From: Spongiibacter thalassae
GTDB taxonomy: Bacteria; Pseudomonadota; Gammaproteobacteria; Pseudomonadales; Spongiibacteraceae
NCBI RefSeq assembly: GCF_012272835.1
Contig: NZ_JAAWWK010000001.1
Location: forward strand, 124,001-188,000
Reading direction: 5' to 3'
DNA: 64,000 nt
Part shown: positions 9,066 to 17,679 of the stretch, piece after piece
How positions within the stretch are numbered: the first letter of the stretch is position 1
Layout of the letters: every line of letters starts with the position of its first letter
Translations under genes and position numbers: made by a program
Notes under the pieces: model-generated
Told to the model about the DNA's origin: nothing
Seen by the model: only the letters and a program-made list of their open reading frames with translations
The model's database searches: none

Positions 9066-9935
9066 CTAGGGAAGGATTCTTTGGAGATCACGGACAAACT
9101 GATCAAGTTGGTCGTGATGCAGCCAATGCCCAGCGTTTTTATATGCAATAACTTCAGCATTGCGAAAATGCGACAAACGCCCGTCGGACTTAGGGTGTGA
9201 GGCCCAGCTGTCTTCGCCCCACATTAACCATGTAGGGCAGGTGATAGCCCTCCATATTTCATACAATGCGTCTGAAGGCAAATCGATAGGCGAGATGGCA
9301 TTAAGGTGATAATCGAACTTCCAGCTATAACTGCCATCTTCGTTTTGGTTGAGAGCATGCCACGTTAAATGCCGCACCTGCTCGTCTGACAGTTGTTGAT
9401 TTGCCGCTTTCATGCGCTGATAGGCTTCATCTATACTTGAATAGCACTTTGCACCTCTGGAAGCGCTTTTTTGCTTGATTTCTATCCAGTCTCGGAAGCG
9501 ATCTTGTGGCGGCTTTTCCTCAGCTGCTTTATCTGGTGGGCTGAGCGGTCGCAAACCTTCTATGGCAACCAGTTTTTCGACTTTATCAGGGTAAAGGCCG
9601 GCATATCTAAGAGCCATTGCTCCACCCATTGAGTGTGCAACAATTCTTACTTTTTTATCCGCACTTAAGTTTTGGACCAGTTGTGCGATGTCGTATACGA
9701 ATGCGCTTGTACAGTAGTTTCCGTCGGGAGCCCAAGCGCTATCGCCATGGCCGCGCAAGTCGGGGGCTACCACATGCCAATCATTTCTTAAGCGTTCTGC
9801 GACCCAATCCCAGCTGCGGCAGTGATCTTTGCCGCCATGAATCAGGATGAGTAGCGGAGCGTCGGGATTGCCCCAGTCGGTGTAGTGTAGCTTCAAACGC
9901 TGTGAAACATAGTATTGGGAAGTAGGGTAAATCAA
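9066..9935 (-). CDS. Alpha/beta hydrolase
   Basis: 289 residues with the complete hydrolase layout: oxyanion HGGKDH near residue 35, nucleophile elbow VAHSMGGAM near residue 100, and catalytic His in NAGHWLHHDQ near the C-terminus. The motif RSWDWVAERLRNDWHVVAPD and a cap region rich in Lys/Glu are typical of carboxylesterases, C-C hydrolases and epoxide hydrolases. It precedes the MDR gene in the same transcription unit. The substrate cannot be assigned. Confidence 0.9.
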   Translation of the reverse strand: MIYPTSQYYVSQRLKLHYTDWGNPDAPLLILIHGGKDHCRSWDWVAERLRNDWHVVAPDLRGHGDSAWAPDGNYCTSAFVYDIAQLVQNLSADKKVRIVAHSMGGAMALRYAGLYPDKVEKLVAIEGLRPLSPPDKAAEEKPPQDRFRDWIEIKQKSASRGAKCYSSIDEAYQRMKAANQQLSDEQVRHLTWHALNQNEDGSYSWKFDYHLNAISPIDLPSDALYEIWRAITCPTWLMWGEDSWASHPKSDGRLSHFRNAEVIAYKNAGHWLHHDQLDQFVRDLQRILP

Positions 9936-10033
9936 ACTGCTATACCTGTGTATGTAGGGTGTGTGGGTTTAATTGGGCCGATAAGCGGATTAACGTCGCT
10001 GTGACAGTGCAGTGGCTTCTCACGGGTATTTTG

Positions 10034-10069
10034 CCTTTTGCCGAGCGGTGACAAGCGCTCGGCAAAAGG
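10034..10069 (-). terminator. Long hairpin downstream of the SDR gene
   Basis: A perfect 14-bp inverted repeat (10034-10047 with 10056-10069) around an 8-nt loop lies between the SDR gene and the hydrolase, both leftward. No separate T-tract follows the stem, so it may be a weak terminator, an mRNA-processing hairpin or a protein site. Confidence 0.5.
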
Positions 10070-10130
10070 ATCTACGGCCTGGCTCACCTATACAAATTCA
10101 TCTGGTTGAGTTCTCGCTTGTATGGCGGCC

Positions 10131-10901
10131 TTAAAATATCCAATAGCCACCATCAATCACGAAATCCTGTCCCGTATGCCAGCTGCTGGCGTCGCTCATG
10201 ATGTAAGCAGCGATGGCGGCGAAATCTGAACCTTGTCCCATTCGTCGCGCAGGTATTCTTGGCATAACTTTCTCAGTAAAAGCCTGGGGGTCATAATTTT
10301 CTTTGGTAAGGGCTGATTCTACAAATCCCGGCATAATACTATGTGCCGTCACCCCATGCTTCGCATATTCTACGGCGAGTGACCTGATCATGGCGTTCAA
10401 GCCACCTTTTGAGGCGGCATAGTGCTGGCCTCGCGGCTGACCTGCTACTGCAGCAAGGCTTGATGTTCCTACCAAGCGGCCAAATGGGTCGCCGGCTAAT
10501 GCTCGTTCTCGCATATGTTTTGCGGCACATCGGAATACGTAAAAGGCGCCATTGAGATTGATGTCTAGAACACGGTGCCACTCTTCATCCGGAAACTCAT
10601 CAAAGCGAGTTTTTTGTAAGCCGTAACCTGCATTCGCAAAACAGCCGTCTATTCTACCATGGTCTTTTACTGCCTGAGCAAACGCTGATTCTACAGCAGC
10701 GGCATCCGTGACATCACAAACACGGGCTGTGACTTTAGGGCCATAGGCCGAGAGTTTTTCCAAAGCCGCATCGTTTTTGGCTGCATTGGTACCCCAGATG
10801 GCAACTTCGCAACCCTGTTGTAGAAGACCTTCTGCCATGCCCATACCGATGCCGCTGTTGCCACCGGTAATAAGGGCGACCTTACCTGTTAGATCAAACA
10901 T
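10131..10901 (-). CDS. SDR family oxidoreductase
   Basis: 256 residues, the classical short-chain dehydrogenase length. The cofactor motif TGGNSGIGMG is near the N-terminus, NAG is in FANAGYG, the catalytic YAASKGG is near residue 160 with the upstream Ser in GTSSLAA, and the C-terminus reads VIDGGYW. It probably oxidises or reduces a 3-hydroxyacyl-CoA or cyclic alcohol. It lies directly downstream of the frameshifted crotonase: the as-read crotonase ORF overlaps its start by 8 nt, whereas the frame-corrected crotonase would leave a ~50-nt gap. Confidence 0.92.
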   Translation of the reverse strand: MFDLTGKVALITGGNSGIGMGMAEGLLQQGCEVAIWGTNAAKNDAALEKLSAYGPKVTARVCDVTDAAAVESAFAQAVKDHGRIDGCFANAGYGLQKTRFDEFPDEEWHRVLDINLNGAFYVFRCAAKHMRERALAGDPFGRLVGTSSLAAVAGQPRGQHYAASKGGLNAMIRSLAVEYAKHGVTAHSIMPGFVESALTKENYDPQAFTEKVMPRIPARRMGQGSDFAAIAAYIMSDASSWHTGQDFVIDGGYWIF

Positions 10902-11853
10902 ACAAATATCCTTTAATTTGGAAAACTAAGCTCTTCGCTGGTCTTTCGGCACTATTCGTAATCAGGCTCTTCCCACCAAGGGAAAAAGTCCGGCAGATTT
11001 TTAGGGACTGTATCGGGATAGCTTGGTGCTCGCTTTTGCAAAAAGCTGGCGACACCTTCGGCAGAATCCTGTGACTGGCACGACTGAATACACCGCGGCT
11101 ATCTATCTTGTGCGCCGCCATAGGATGGTCTTCGTTTGGAATACGCCAAATCATATGACGAGTGAGGGCCACGGATACCGGTGCAGTATTGTCCACGATT
11201 TCGCGCGCCAGTGATCGGGCAGCGCTTAACAGTTCGTCAGCGGGGTGAATTGAGCGTATTAGGCCACCGGCCAATGCCTCTTCAGGCCCGAAAATTCTAC
11301 CGGTCATACACCATTCCAGTGCCTGGGCACGGCCAACGATTTTAGGTAAAAACCAGGCACTGGCAGATTCCGGCACAATACCTCGGCGAGCAAACACATA
11401 GCCAAATTTGGCTTTTTCGCTGGCAAGCCGCATGTCCATGGCAACAATCATAGAGGCACCGGCGCCGACGGCCGCGCCATTAATGGCGCCAATAATCGGC
11501 TTGTTGCATTGGTACATACGCAGGGTTATAAAGCCGCCCCCGTCACGTATGGAAGGGTCACTATAGTTGATGCTGCCATCGGCGTTTCTCGGTATTTCGT
11601 ATTCAAACGGATTTGAACTATCGCCTGGGCCGGCTGGTTGCGTCAGGTCTGCGCCAGCACAAAAACCGCGACCTTCGCCAGTGACGATAACCGCTCTTAC
11701 GTCATCATCAGCGTCGACGAGATCCAGCGCTTGAACCATCTCGTCCATCATGAGTACGGTCATTGCGTTCAGCTGATCGGGGCGGTTCAGAGTGATGGTC
11801 GCGATATTGTCTTCGACATCATATTTTATGGTTTCGAATTTTGTGGAATTCAC
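10894..11853 (-). CDS. Enoyl-CoA hydratase/isomerase family protein with 3' frameshift
   Basis: A crotonase-fold protein (ATITLNRPDQLNAM; oxyanion GEGRGFCAGADL; INGAAVGAGAS). The GTG at 11853 is preferred over an upstream ATG because GAGG precedes it and the family begins here. After HKIDSRGVFS the read frame gives unrelated sequence to 10894. The next frame instead gives CQSQDSAEGVASFLQKRAP and then an end of FPWWEEPDYE with a stop at 10952-10954, exactly the family C-terminus. One base is therefore missing near 11079-11086 (true mutation or sequence error). The usual Glu residues of enoyl-CoA hydratase are replaced (GASM, YVFARRG), so the reaction is uncertain. Confidence 0.85.
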   Translation of the reverse strand: MNSTKFETIKYDVEDNIATITLNRPDQLNAMTVLMMDEMVQALDLVDADDDVRAVIVTGEGRGFCAGADLTQPAGPGDSSNPFEYEIPRNADGSINYSDPSIRDGGGFITLRMYQCNKPIIGAINGAAVGAGASMIVAMDMRLASEKAKFGYVFARRGIVPESASAWFLPKIVGRAQALEWCMTGRIFGPEEALAGGLIRSIHPADELLSAARSLAREIVDNTAPVSVALTRHMIWRIPNEDHPMAAHKIDSRGVFSRASHRILPKVSPAFCKSEHQAIPIQSLKICRTFSLGGKSLITNSAERPAKSLVFQIKGYLYV

Positions 11854-11981
11854 TTGTTTTTCCTCAGTGTTAACATCAGTTGCCTGGAGAACCTTCGAAA
11901 AGAGGAGGTGGCTCTCGGCGGACACATCAAATATCAGTATTTACTTATTGCCGGGTTTCTGTCGAAAGGAGGCTCTCCGCC

Positions 11982-12003
11982 ACTAATAACCTGGGTTATT
12001 AGT
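11982..12003. promoter_or_regulatory. Perfect palindrome upstream of the crotonase operon
   Basis: ACTAATAAC and its reverse complement flank a 4-nt CTGG spacer. It lies about 130 nt upstream of the crotonase start and just downstream of the preceding dehydrogenase gene. No T-tract follows, so an operator is more likely than a terminator. The architecture (AT-rich arms with a CCAG/CTGG spacer) resembles the palindromes at 45061 and 47820. Confidence 0.5.
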
Positions 12004-12056
12004 TAAAAGTGCAACGCCGAAGGTGCTTGTTTGAGCTCCCCACTTCGGTACCTTCT

Positions 12057-13172
12057 TTAAAACCCGCGCAGGCGAGCATAACGATCTCGATGAAAAGCCG
12101 ATGAACCATAGAGGTATTCGGTCACACGTGCGCGTTTTATAAACAGACCTGCATCGTGCTCATCGGTCATGCCGATGCCTCCGTGCAGCTGTATGGTTTC
12201 ATTGGTAATGTGGTTGAGCGTGTCACCCACCAGGGCTTTTGCCTGGGAGGCTAACAGCGGAATCTCAGTGCTGCCTTCATCAACAGCCAGCAACGCGGCA
12301 TCGACCACACTGCGTGCCAATTCCAGCTCGATATACATTTTTGCTGCTCGGTGCTGCAGCGCCTGAAAACTGCCAATGAGCTGACCAAACTGCTCTCGAA
12401 TTTTCAGGTAGTCCAGCGTCATTTCAAAGGCGGCATTGGCACTGCCCAACATTTCGACCGCCAAGCCAATACGCGCGCGATCGAGTATCTGGTCCAGTAA
12501 ACTGGTAGAGCTATCCCTGGCCACCAATAACGCTTGCTCGGGCACCGCGATAGCATCAAAGGAAATATTGCCATGCTCACGGCTATCGAATATCGCCAAC
12601 GGCGTAACAGACACACCTTCGGCTGGCAGCAGGAATACGCCAAGTTGGTCGCTAGCTTCGATTTTGGCGCTCACCAGAAACGCGTCAGCGCTATTGGCAT
12701 CGGCCACACGAATCTTTCTGCCGTTCAATAACCACTGTCCTTCATGCTGTCTGGCTGTTGCGCTCACGCAATGCGGTGCATGATGGTTGCCTTCTTCGGT
12801 GGCCAGTGCGACAGTTAACTCACCACTGGCGATCGAGGTTAAACGGCTGCGACTAAAGTCTGTCTGCTCGCAGAGGCTCAGGGCGCTTACGGCGATAAGC
12901 CCAGTTGACAACAAGGGCGAAGCCGTCAAGCTACGTCCCATCTGCTCGATGACCAGACTCAGCTCTTGCATGCCCAGGCCACTGCCGCCCAGTTCTTCCG
13001 GCACCATAATGCCCGGCCAGCCGAGCTCTACCTGTTCCTGCCACAACTCGCGCCCACTCACATAGGGCTGGCTGTCTCGCTGGTGGCGAAAGTGCGAGAT
13101 CGGTGCGCTATTCAATACCCAGTCACGGGCACTGTCTTGAAATATTTGCTGACTTTCTCTATCCAGATTCAT
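12057..13172 (-). CDS. Acyl-CoA dehydrogenase (non-catalytic-type partner subunit)
   Basis: 371 residues with the ACAD fold: LGWPGIMVPEELGGSGLG in the N-terminal helical domain, a middle beta-domain around LLNGRKIRVADANSADAFLV, and C-terminal FGQLIGSFQALQHRAAKMY and LHGGIGMTDEHD. It lacks the usual C-terminal GGTSE/GGSNE segment and ends in TEYLYGSSAFHRDRYA, as in the partner subunits of heteromeric alpha2beta2 dehydrogenases of steroid-type side-chain degradation. It is 12 nt downstream of the other subunit, with AGGAAG spanning the upstream stop codon. Confidence 0.9.
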   Translation of the reverse strand: MNLDRESQQIFQDSARDWVLNSAPISHFRHQRDSQPYVSGRELWQEQVELGWPGIMVPEELGGSGLGMQELSLVIEQMGRSLTASPLLSTGLIAVSALSLCEQTDFSRSRLTSIASGELTVALATEEGNHHAPHCVSATARQHEGQWLLNGRKIRVADANSADAFLVSAKIEASDQLGVFLLPAEGVSVTPLAIFDSREHGNISFDAIAVPEQALLVARDSSTSLLDQILDRARIGLAVEMLGSANAAFEMTLDYLKIREQFGQLIGSFQALQHRAAKMYIELELARSVVDAALLAVDEGSTEIPLLASQAKALVGDTLNHITNETIQLHGGIGMTDEHDAGLFIKRARVTEYLYGSSAFHRDRYARLRGF

Positions 13173-13184
13173 ATCAAATGCTTC

Positions 13185-14393
13185 CTAGTGCTGTGGATCC
13201 GGCAAGCCCAGAATACGCTTGGCGATAATATTCAGGTTCACCTCTGAGGTGCCGCCTTCAATGGAATTCGCCTTCCCCCGTAGCCATACCCTGACTTCCC
13301 CTAAAGCTTCCTCAGGAAACTCATCCCCTTGCCAACCCAGGCCCGCGGCCCCCATGGCCTCAATCGCGAGCTCGCCGCGCTGCAGATTGATGTCAGCCAT
13401 AGCAACTTTCATAACAGAGCTCATGCTGCCCGCATTCGGGTTATCTGCCTCACGTTCCAGGCGCTCGATCAACAAACCCAGCGCGCCGTCCTGGATGGCC
13501 TGACGGGCAATACGCGAGCGAAGATCGGGTTCGATCTGACCGTCTGCTGACGACGAGTATTTTTTGGCCAAATCCCACAGCTTAATGTCAAAGGATTTAT
13601 TTAAATGCTTGCCGACATTTTGTCGCTCGTACTGCAGCAATCGCTTGGCGATACTCCAGCCCGCGTTTTCTTCACCGACTAAATTTTCAGCGGGCACCTT
13701 TACATCATCAAAAAAGGTCTGGCAAAACACGGACGAACCGGAAATTAATTTGATCGGCTGACGATCCACTCCTGGGCTATCCAAATCAAACAACAGAAAT
13801 GAGATGCCCTTGTGCTTGGGGGCGTCAAAGTCGGTACGGACCAAGCAGAAAATCCAATCCGACTGGTCCGCTTCCGAGTTCCAGATTTTGCTTCCGTTGA
13901 TCAGATAATGATCTCCACGCAATTCGGCTTTTGTGCTCAAACTGGCCAAGTCACTGCCGGCCCCCGGTTCCGAATAACCCTGGCACCAGCGTCTTTTCCC
14001 TCTGGCAATGTCAGGGAGAAAACGCTGTTTTTGCTCCTCAGTGCCCAGCTCTAGCAGAACCGGGCCCAACATAAAAATGCCCATACTGAACAAAGGGGTG
14101 CGCGCATTGATCTTCTCCATCTCCTGCTCAAGCACCTGAGCCTGCTCAATAGAGAGTCCTGCGCCGCCGTACTGTTCAGGCCACGTGGGTACCGTCCAGC
14201 CCTTTTCGATCATGCGATCCAGCCATAATTTAGTGTCAGGGTTGGGGAATTTGGCATTGCGCCCGCCCCAGGGAATCTCACTATCTACCATGGGGGTGCG
14301 CATTGAGGCGGGGCAATTCAGCTCCAGCCATTCCCTCACCTCGTCTCGAAACCGTTCTAATTCAGTGGCCATAAAGATACCTGTTTGGATCAT
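13185..14393 (-). CDS. Acyl-CoA dehydrogenase (catalytic-type subunit)
   Basis: 402 residues. ACAD features are WPEQYGGAGLSIEQAQVLEQ, the FAD/substrate motif GYSEPGAGSDLASL, LINGSKIWNSEADQSDW, and the C-terminal SIEGGTSEVNLNIIAKRILG that carries the active-site region. It is transcribed first in the two-gene set with the partner subunit. An internal ATG at 14372 (MATELERF) fits the usual family start better than the upstream ATG; neither has a strong ribosome site. It probably oxidises a CoA thioester of a branched or cyclic carboxylic acid (inference from the paired arrangement). Confidence 0.92.
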   Translation of the reverse strand: MIQTGIFMATELERFRDEVREWLELNCPASMRTPMVDSEIPWGGRNAKFPNPDTKLWLDRMIEKGWTVPTWPEQYGGAGLSIEQAQVLEQEMEKINARTPLFSMGIFMLGPVLLELGTEEQKQRFLPDIARGKRRWCQGYSEPGAGSDLASLSTKAELRGDHYLINGSKIWNSEADQSDWIFCLVRTDFDAPKHKGISFLLFDLDSPGVDRQPIKLISGSSVFCQTFFDDVKVPAENLVGEENAGWSIAKRLLQYERQNVGKHLNKSFDIKLWDLAKKYSSSADGQIEPDLRSRIARQAIQDGALGLLIERLEREADNPNAGSMSSVMKVAMADINLQRGELAIEAMGAAGLGWQGDEFPEEALGEVRVWLRGKANSIEGGTSEVNLNIIAKRILGLPDPQH

Positions 14394-15225
14394 TGGTGAT
14401 CGTTAATCGCTTAAAGGTGCTATGCCTTGTTTATGCTGGGTTCGGCTCTTCAGAATGAGCCTGCAAAGCTACTCATGGTGAAGCAGAATGTAGAGCGGGG
14501 CTATGACCTGATAGGTTATGAGACATCGAGCCAAGCGCGAAGCGCTCAGTTCTATTGAGGTCTCAATAAGGTGTTTTGGGGCTTTTTGATGCCGGATGAC
14601 TATACGGCCTGGGGCTTCGAGGAGTGGAGCAATTTCGTAGCGGCTCCGTTCGCTGTGTTGCCTCCGCAGAGCAAAGAGGACTGTGCTCATATCGCGTTCT
14701 TTCTGTGTGCGGAGAACAGTTTACATCGAATCTCCAGGGGGCGAGAGAGTCCCTGCGTTAAGCTGCCTTCATGCAAGCCTGGTTTCGAGTGATCCTGGAT
14801 ACAGAGCTCTGGATGCAGCGCTCATGGCGACAGGGCTCCGGGCGAAAATCCTGGAATGCGTGGTATCGCCGCCAGCGACCGTCGCTAAACTGGCTATACT
14901 GGTGGTTGCTTCGGGTGCTAACGGCAACGCCGCACAAATGGCCGCCGCGTGCGCTGGATTGGCGCCGGGATAATAATGACGCTGCCTCGGCAGTGCTGAT
15001 GCCCGAGGGATTGATCGACGGCACTCTTGCTTGTGAATCAGTGTCTTATCGGTTTTCTGCAAGATTGATGTCTGTGCTTGTTCGCGCCCTGCTAATGTGG
15101 GGTTGAGATAAGGGTTGGCCAACGGTTTTGCTTGTGGCGGTGAGTGGCCCCTGAGTATGTATTAAAACAAGCAGTTCTGTGGTCTTGCATGAATAAAATT
15201 TCCGCGCTTATGAAGGATTGACGAA
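14394..15225. other. Long intergenic region between divergent dehydrogenase and P450 genes
   Basis: About 830 nt. Several overlapping ORFs of 70-117 codons occur in conflicting frames (for example 14769-15122 minus and 14771-15106 plus), but none has a ribosome site, recognisable family features or convincing composition. The ends should contain the promoters for both flanking units. A decayed gene is possible, but nothing was recognised. Confidence 0.4.
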
Positions 15226-16470
15226 ATGGCAAACTACCAACCGGTCCACGTACTCGATACTGAGCTGATGGGGCATGAGGATACGATGTATGCCCTGTTT
15301 GATCACCTGCGCGAAAACGACCCGGTCAGTTGGGTGGAGCACCCGGACTACCGCCCTTTCTGGAACCTGACCCGTTACGACGACATCAAGTCGATCGGCA
15401 ATAACAACCGCGAATTTCTCAGCTCTCCGCGCACGATCCTGGCGCCAGTCGAGATGGAGCAACAGTTGGAGGCGCAGTTCGGGAATAAGAACGGTCTCGA
15501 CACACTGATCCACATGGATGAGCCCAAGCATCTGAAGATGCGTCGAGTCACTCGCGACTGGTTCCTGCCTCGTTCGATCAATAAGTTGGATGCTGAAGTA
15601 CAGGATTTGAGCAGGGAGTATGTCGATAAGATGCAGGCCTGTGGCGGCCAGTGCGACTTCATCAAGGATCTCACTCTGCTCTATCCGCTGCGGGTTATCA
15701 TGTCTATATTGGGTCTCCCTCGCGAGAGCGAGGCGACGATGCTCAAACTGACCCAGGAGATATTCGGTCCAGATGATCCGGATTTACAGCGCGACCCGGG
15801 GCAGGTTCAGCAGGACTCTCTGGGTACCCTCACCGACTTTAGCAATTACTTCAAGGGTGTGATTGAGGAGCGCAGAAAGCGTCCTGCGGATGACCTCGCC
15901 AGCGTACTGGCCAATGCCGAGGTGGATGGTGAGCCCATGAGCGAACTGGACCAGCTCAGCTATTTCATTATTGCCGCCAGTGCTGGGCACGATACCACTG
16001 CCGCAGTGCTGGGCGTAGGCATGAAGGCGCTGCTGGACAACCCTCAGCAGCTGGTAAAGTGGCGCGACAACCCGGATCTGGATGATCGCGCAGCGAAGGA
16101 ATTGATGCGCTGGGTGTCACCGGTTCGGCACATGGTGCGTACCGCGACCTACGATCTGGAACTTCATGGCAAGCAGATCAAGGCCGGAGACAATCTGGTG
16201 CTTTGGTTTCCCGCCGCCAATCGCGATCCACGCGCTTTTGACAACCCAAATAAGCTGGATATTACCCGGGACCCGAAAAAGCACTTGGCCTTCGGTTATG
16301 GCGCTCACATGTGTCTGGGTATGCATCTGGCCGTGCTGGAGGTGGCGCGCTTCTACCGAGAGCTATTGCCCCGATTGAAGCATATCGAGCTGGCGGGGGA
16401 GCCGAAATGGATTCACGCTAATTTTGTCGGCGGCCTGAAATCCCTACCCGTGCGATACGAATTTAACTGA
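15226..16470 (+). CDS. Cytochrome P450
   Basis: 414 residues, soluble bacterial type with no membrane anchor. The I-helix oxygen-activation motif AGHDTT is near residue 252, ExxR (ELMR) near 291, and the haem loop FGYGAHMCLGMHLA with the Cys ligand near 362. Like bacterial class I P450s it should need ferredoxin and ferredoxin reductase, but neither is next to it. AAGGA precedes the ATG. The downstream crotonase and dehydrogenase genes suggest hydroxylation of an alkyl, terpenoid or steroid-like substrate; this is inference. Confidence 0.95.
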   Translation: MANYQPVHVLDTELMGHEDTMYALFDHLRENDPVSWVEHPDYRPFWNLTRYDDIKSIGNNNREFLSSPRTILAPVEMEQQLEAQFGNKNGLDTLIHMDEPKHLKMRRVTRDWFLPRSINKLDAEVQDLSREYVDKMQACGGQCDFIKDLTLLYPLRVIMSILGLPRESEATMLKLTQEIFGPDDPDLQRDPGQVQQDSLGTLTDFSNYFKGVIEERRKRPADDLASVLANAEVDGEPMSELDQLSYFIIAASAGHDTTAAVLGVGMKALLDNPQQLVKWRDNPDLDDRAAKELMRWVSPVRHMVRTATYDLELHGKQIKAGDNLVLWFPAANRDPRAFDNPNKLDITRDPKKHLAFGYGAHMCLGMHLAVLEVARFYRELLPRLKHIELAGEPKWIHANFVGGLKSLPVRYEFN

Positions 16471-16895
16471 ACTGCAATAAGACTTGGCGCTATCGAATAT
16501 CGGGGCATGGCGTGCTTGATTCGCATAGCAGAGCGCTTGCCTGTTGTGCGTGGCTTGCAGTTGCCGCGTTCATAATTTCTGTCTCATAACTAACTGTTCT
16601 GTCTATATATTTTACATGGCGTCTCTATCTATTATGTAATAATATTGTATGGCCATTTAATATAATGTAGCATGGAAAATCTTCGGTGTCTGGGTGTGGC
16701 GCAGGTGGTTTTGGGCAAAGAGCTTTGCGCTATCAAGCCATATTCAGTTGGATCGTTAGTGGCACATTGATCCATGGATAAGGCTGTTATGTACGGCTGG
16801 GAATTTGGATCTTCTGCATCGCGCTGAACCAAGCAGGATAAAGAGAGCAGCGTAATTTAAATATACGTAATTTACAGAGTGAAGCGAGTAACAAT
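16471..16895 (+). promoter_or_regulatory. AT-rich leader region before the crotonase-dehydrogenase operon
   Basis: 425 nt without a gene. The 16590-16680 part is strongly AT-rich (TATATATTTTACATGG, TATTATGTAATAATATTG) and likely contains the promoter for the downstream operon. No single -35/-10 pair stands out. Confidence 0.4.
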
Positions 16896-17636
16896 ATGAG
16901 CAACCTTCTTGTCGAGATTAGCGACTGCATTGCCACCCTGACATTAAATCGTCCCGAGGTGATGAACGCTCTGAATTACGATGTGTTCAAAGAGTTGGAA
17001 AGCGCTGTGGCCGACCTGGCTTCCCGCGAGGATGTGGGTTGCGTGATCCTGTGTGGTGCCGGCAGGGCATTTTCATCAGGCCATGATCTGAATGACATTG
17101 ATGCCGGCGCCGAGGCGGATCACGCCGAGTTCGAGGCCAAGGTGTTGGAGCAATTGGCAGCCCTGCCAATGCCGACTATCGCTCGAGTGCACAAGTATTG
17201 TTTCACCGGTGCGCTGGAGTTGATCCTCGCCTGTGACCTGATCTTTATTGATGAGGATACACGTTTGGCAGACACCCACAGTAAATGGGGCCTGAGTCCC
17301 GTGTGGGGGATGACGCAGCGTCTGCCGCGCCGCGTTGGTGCCGCCCGTGCCAAGGACATGATGTTCAGTGCTCGCCTTGTGGGTGCACAGGAGGCCTTGG
17401 CTATAGGGCTGGTCGAGAAGGTTTGTGCCGTCGACTCGCTGGAAGAGGAGACCCTCGCCTACGCCAGAGAAGTGGCTAACAACAGTAGGTACACCCATCG
17501 TGTGTGTAAGGATATTTTGAATCAGACCGACGGCATGGCGCTGGCCCAGGGCCTGTCGTATGAATACGCCAACAGCCCCGGCGCCTGTGACGACGCGAAG
17601 GAGCGGGTCGCCAACTTCATCAAAAATCAGAAATAA
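16896..17636 (+). CDS. Enoyl-CoA hydratase family protein
   Basis: 246 residues of crotonase fold: ATLTLNRPEVMNALN, oxyanion GAGRAFSSGHDL and FTGALELILACD. The first catalytic Glu is retained (ALEL). The second, normally in a PEILLG-type segment, reads LADTHSKWGLSP, giving His instead of Glu, the same pattern as the genes at 50618 and 51470. It may be a hydratase with a modified active site, an isomerase or a thioester hydrolase. It is the first gene of a run with two acyl-CoA dehydrogenases and a hydrolase. Confidence 0.9.
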   Translation: MSNLLVEISDCIATLTLNRPEVMNALNYDVFKELESAVADLASREDVGCVILCGAGRAFSSGHDLNDIDAGAEADHAEFEAKVLEQLAALPMPTIARVHKYCFTGALELILACDLIFIDEDTRLADTHSKWGLSPVWGMTQRLPRRVGAARAKDMMFSARLVGAQEALAIGLVEKVCAVDSLEEETLAYAREVANNSRYTHRVCKDILNQTDGMALAQGLSYEYANSPGACDDAKERVANFIKNQK

Positions 17637-17679
17637 GCCCGCCCGCGAAGTCCGCCACACGCAATGAGGATATGCAGCA

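Noticed and set aside
14769-15122. Overlapping ORFs on both strands in the gap before the P450 gene
   Set aside because: They conflict with each other and lack ribosome sites and family motifs.
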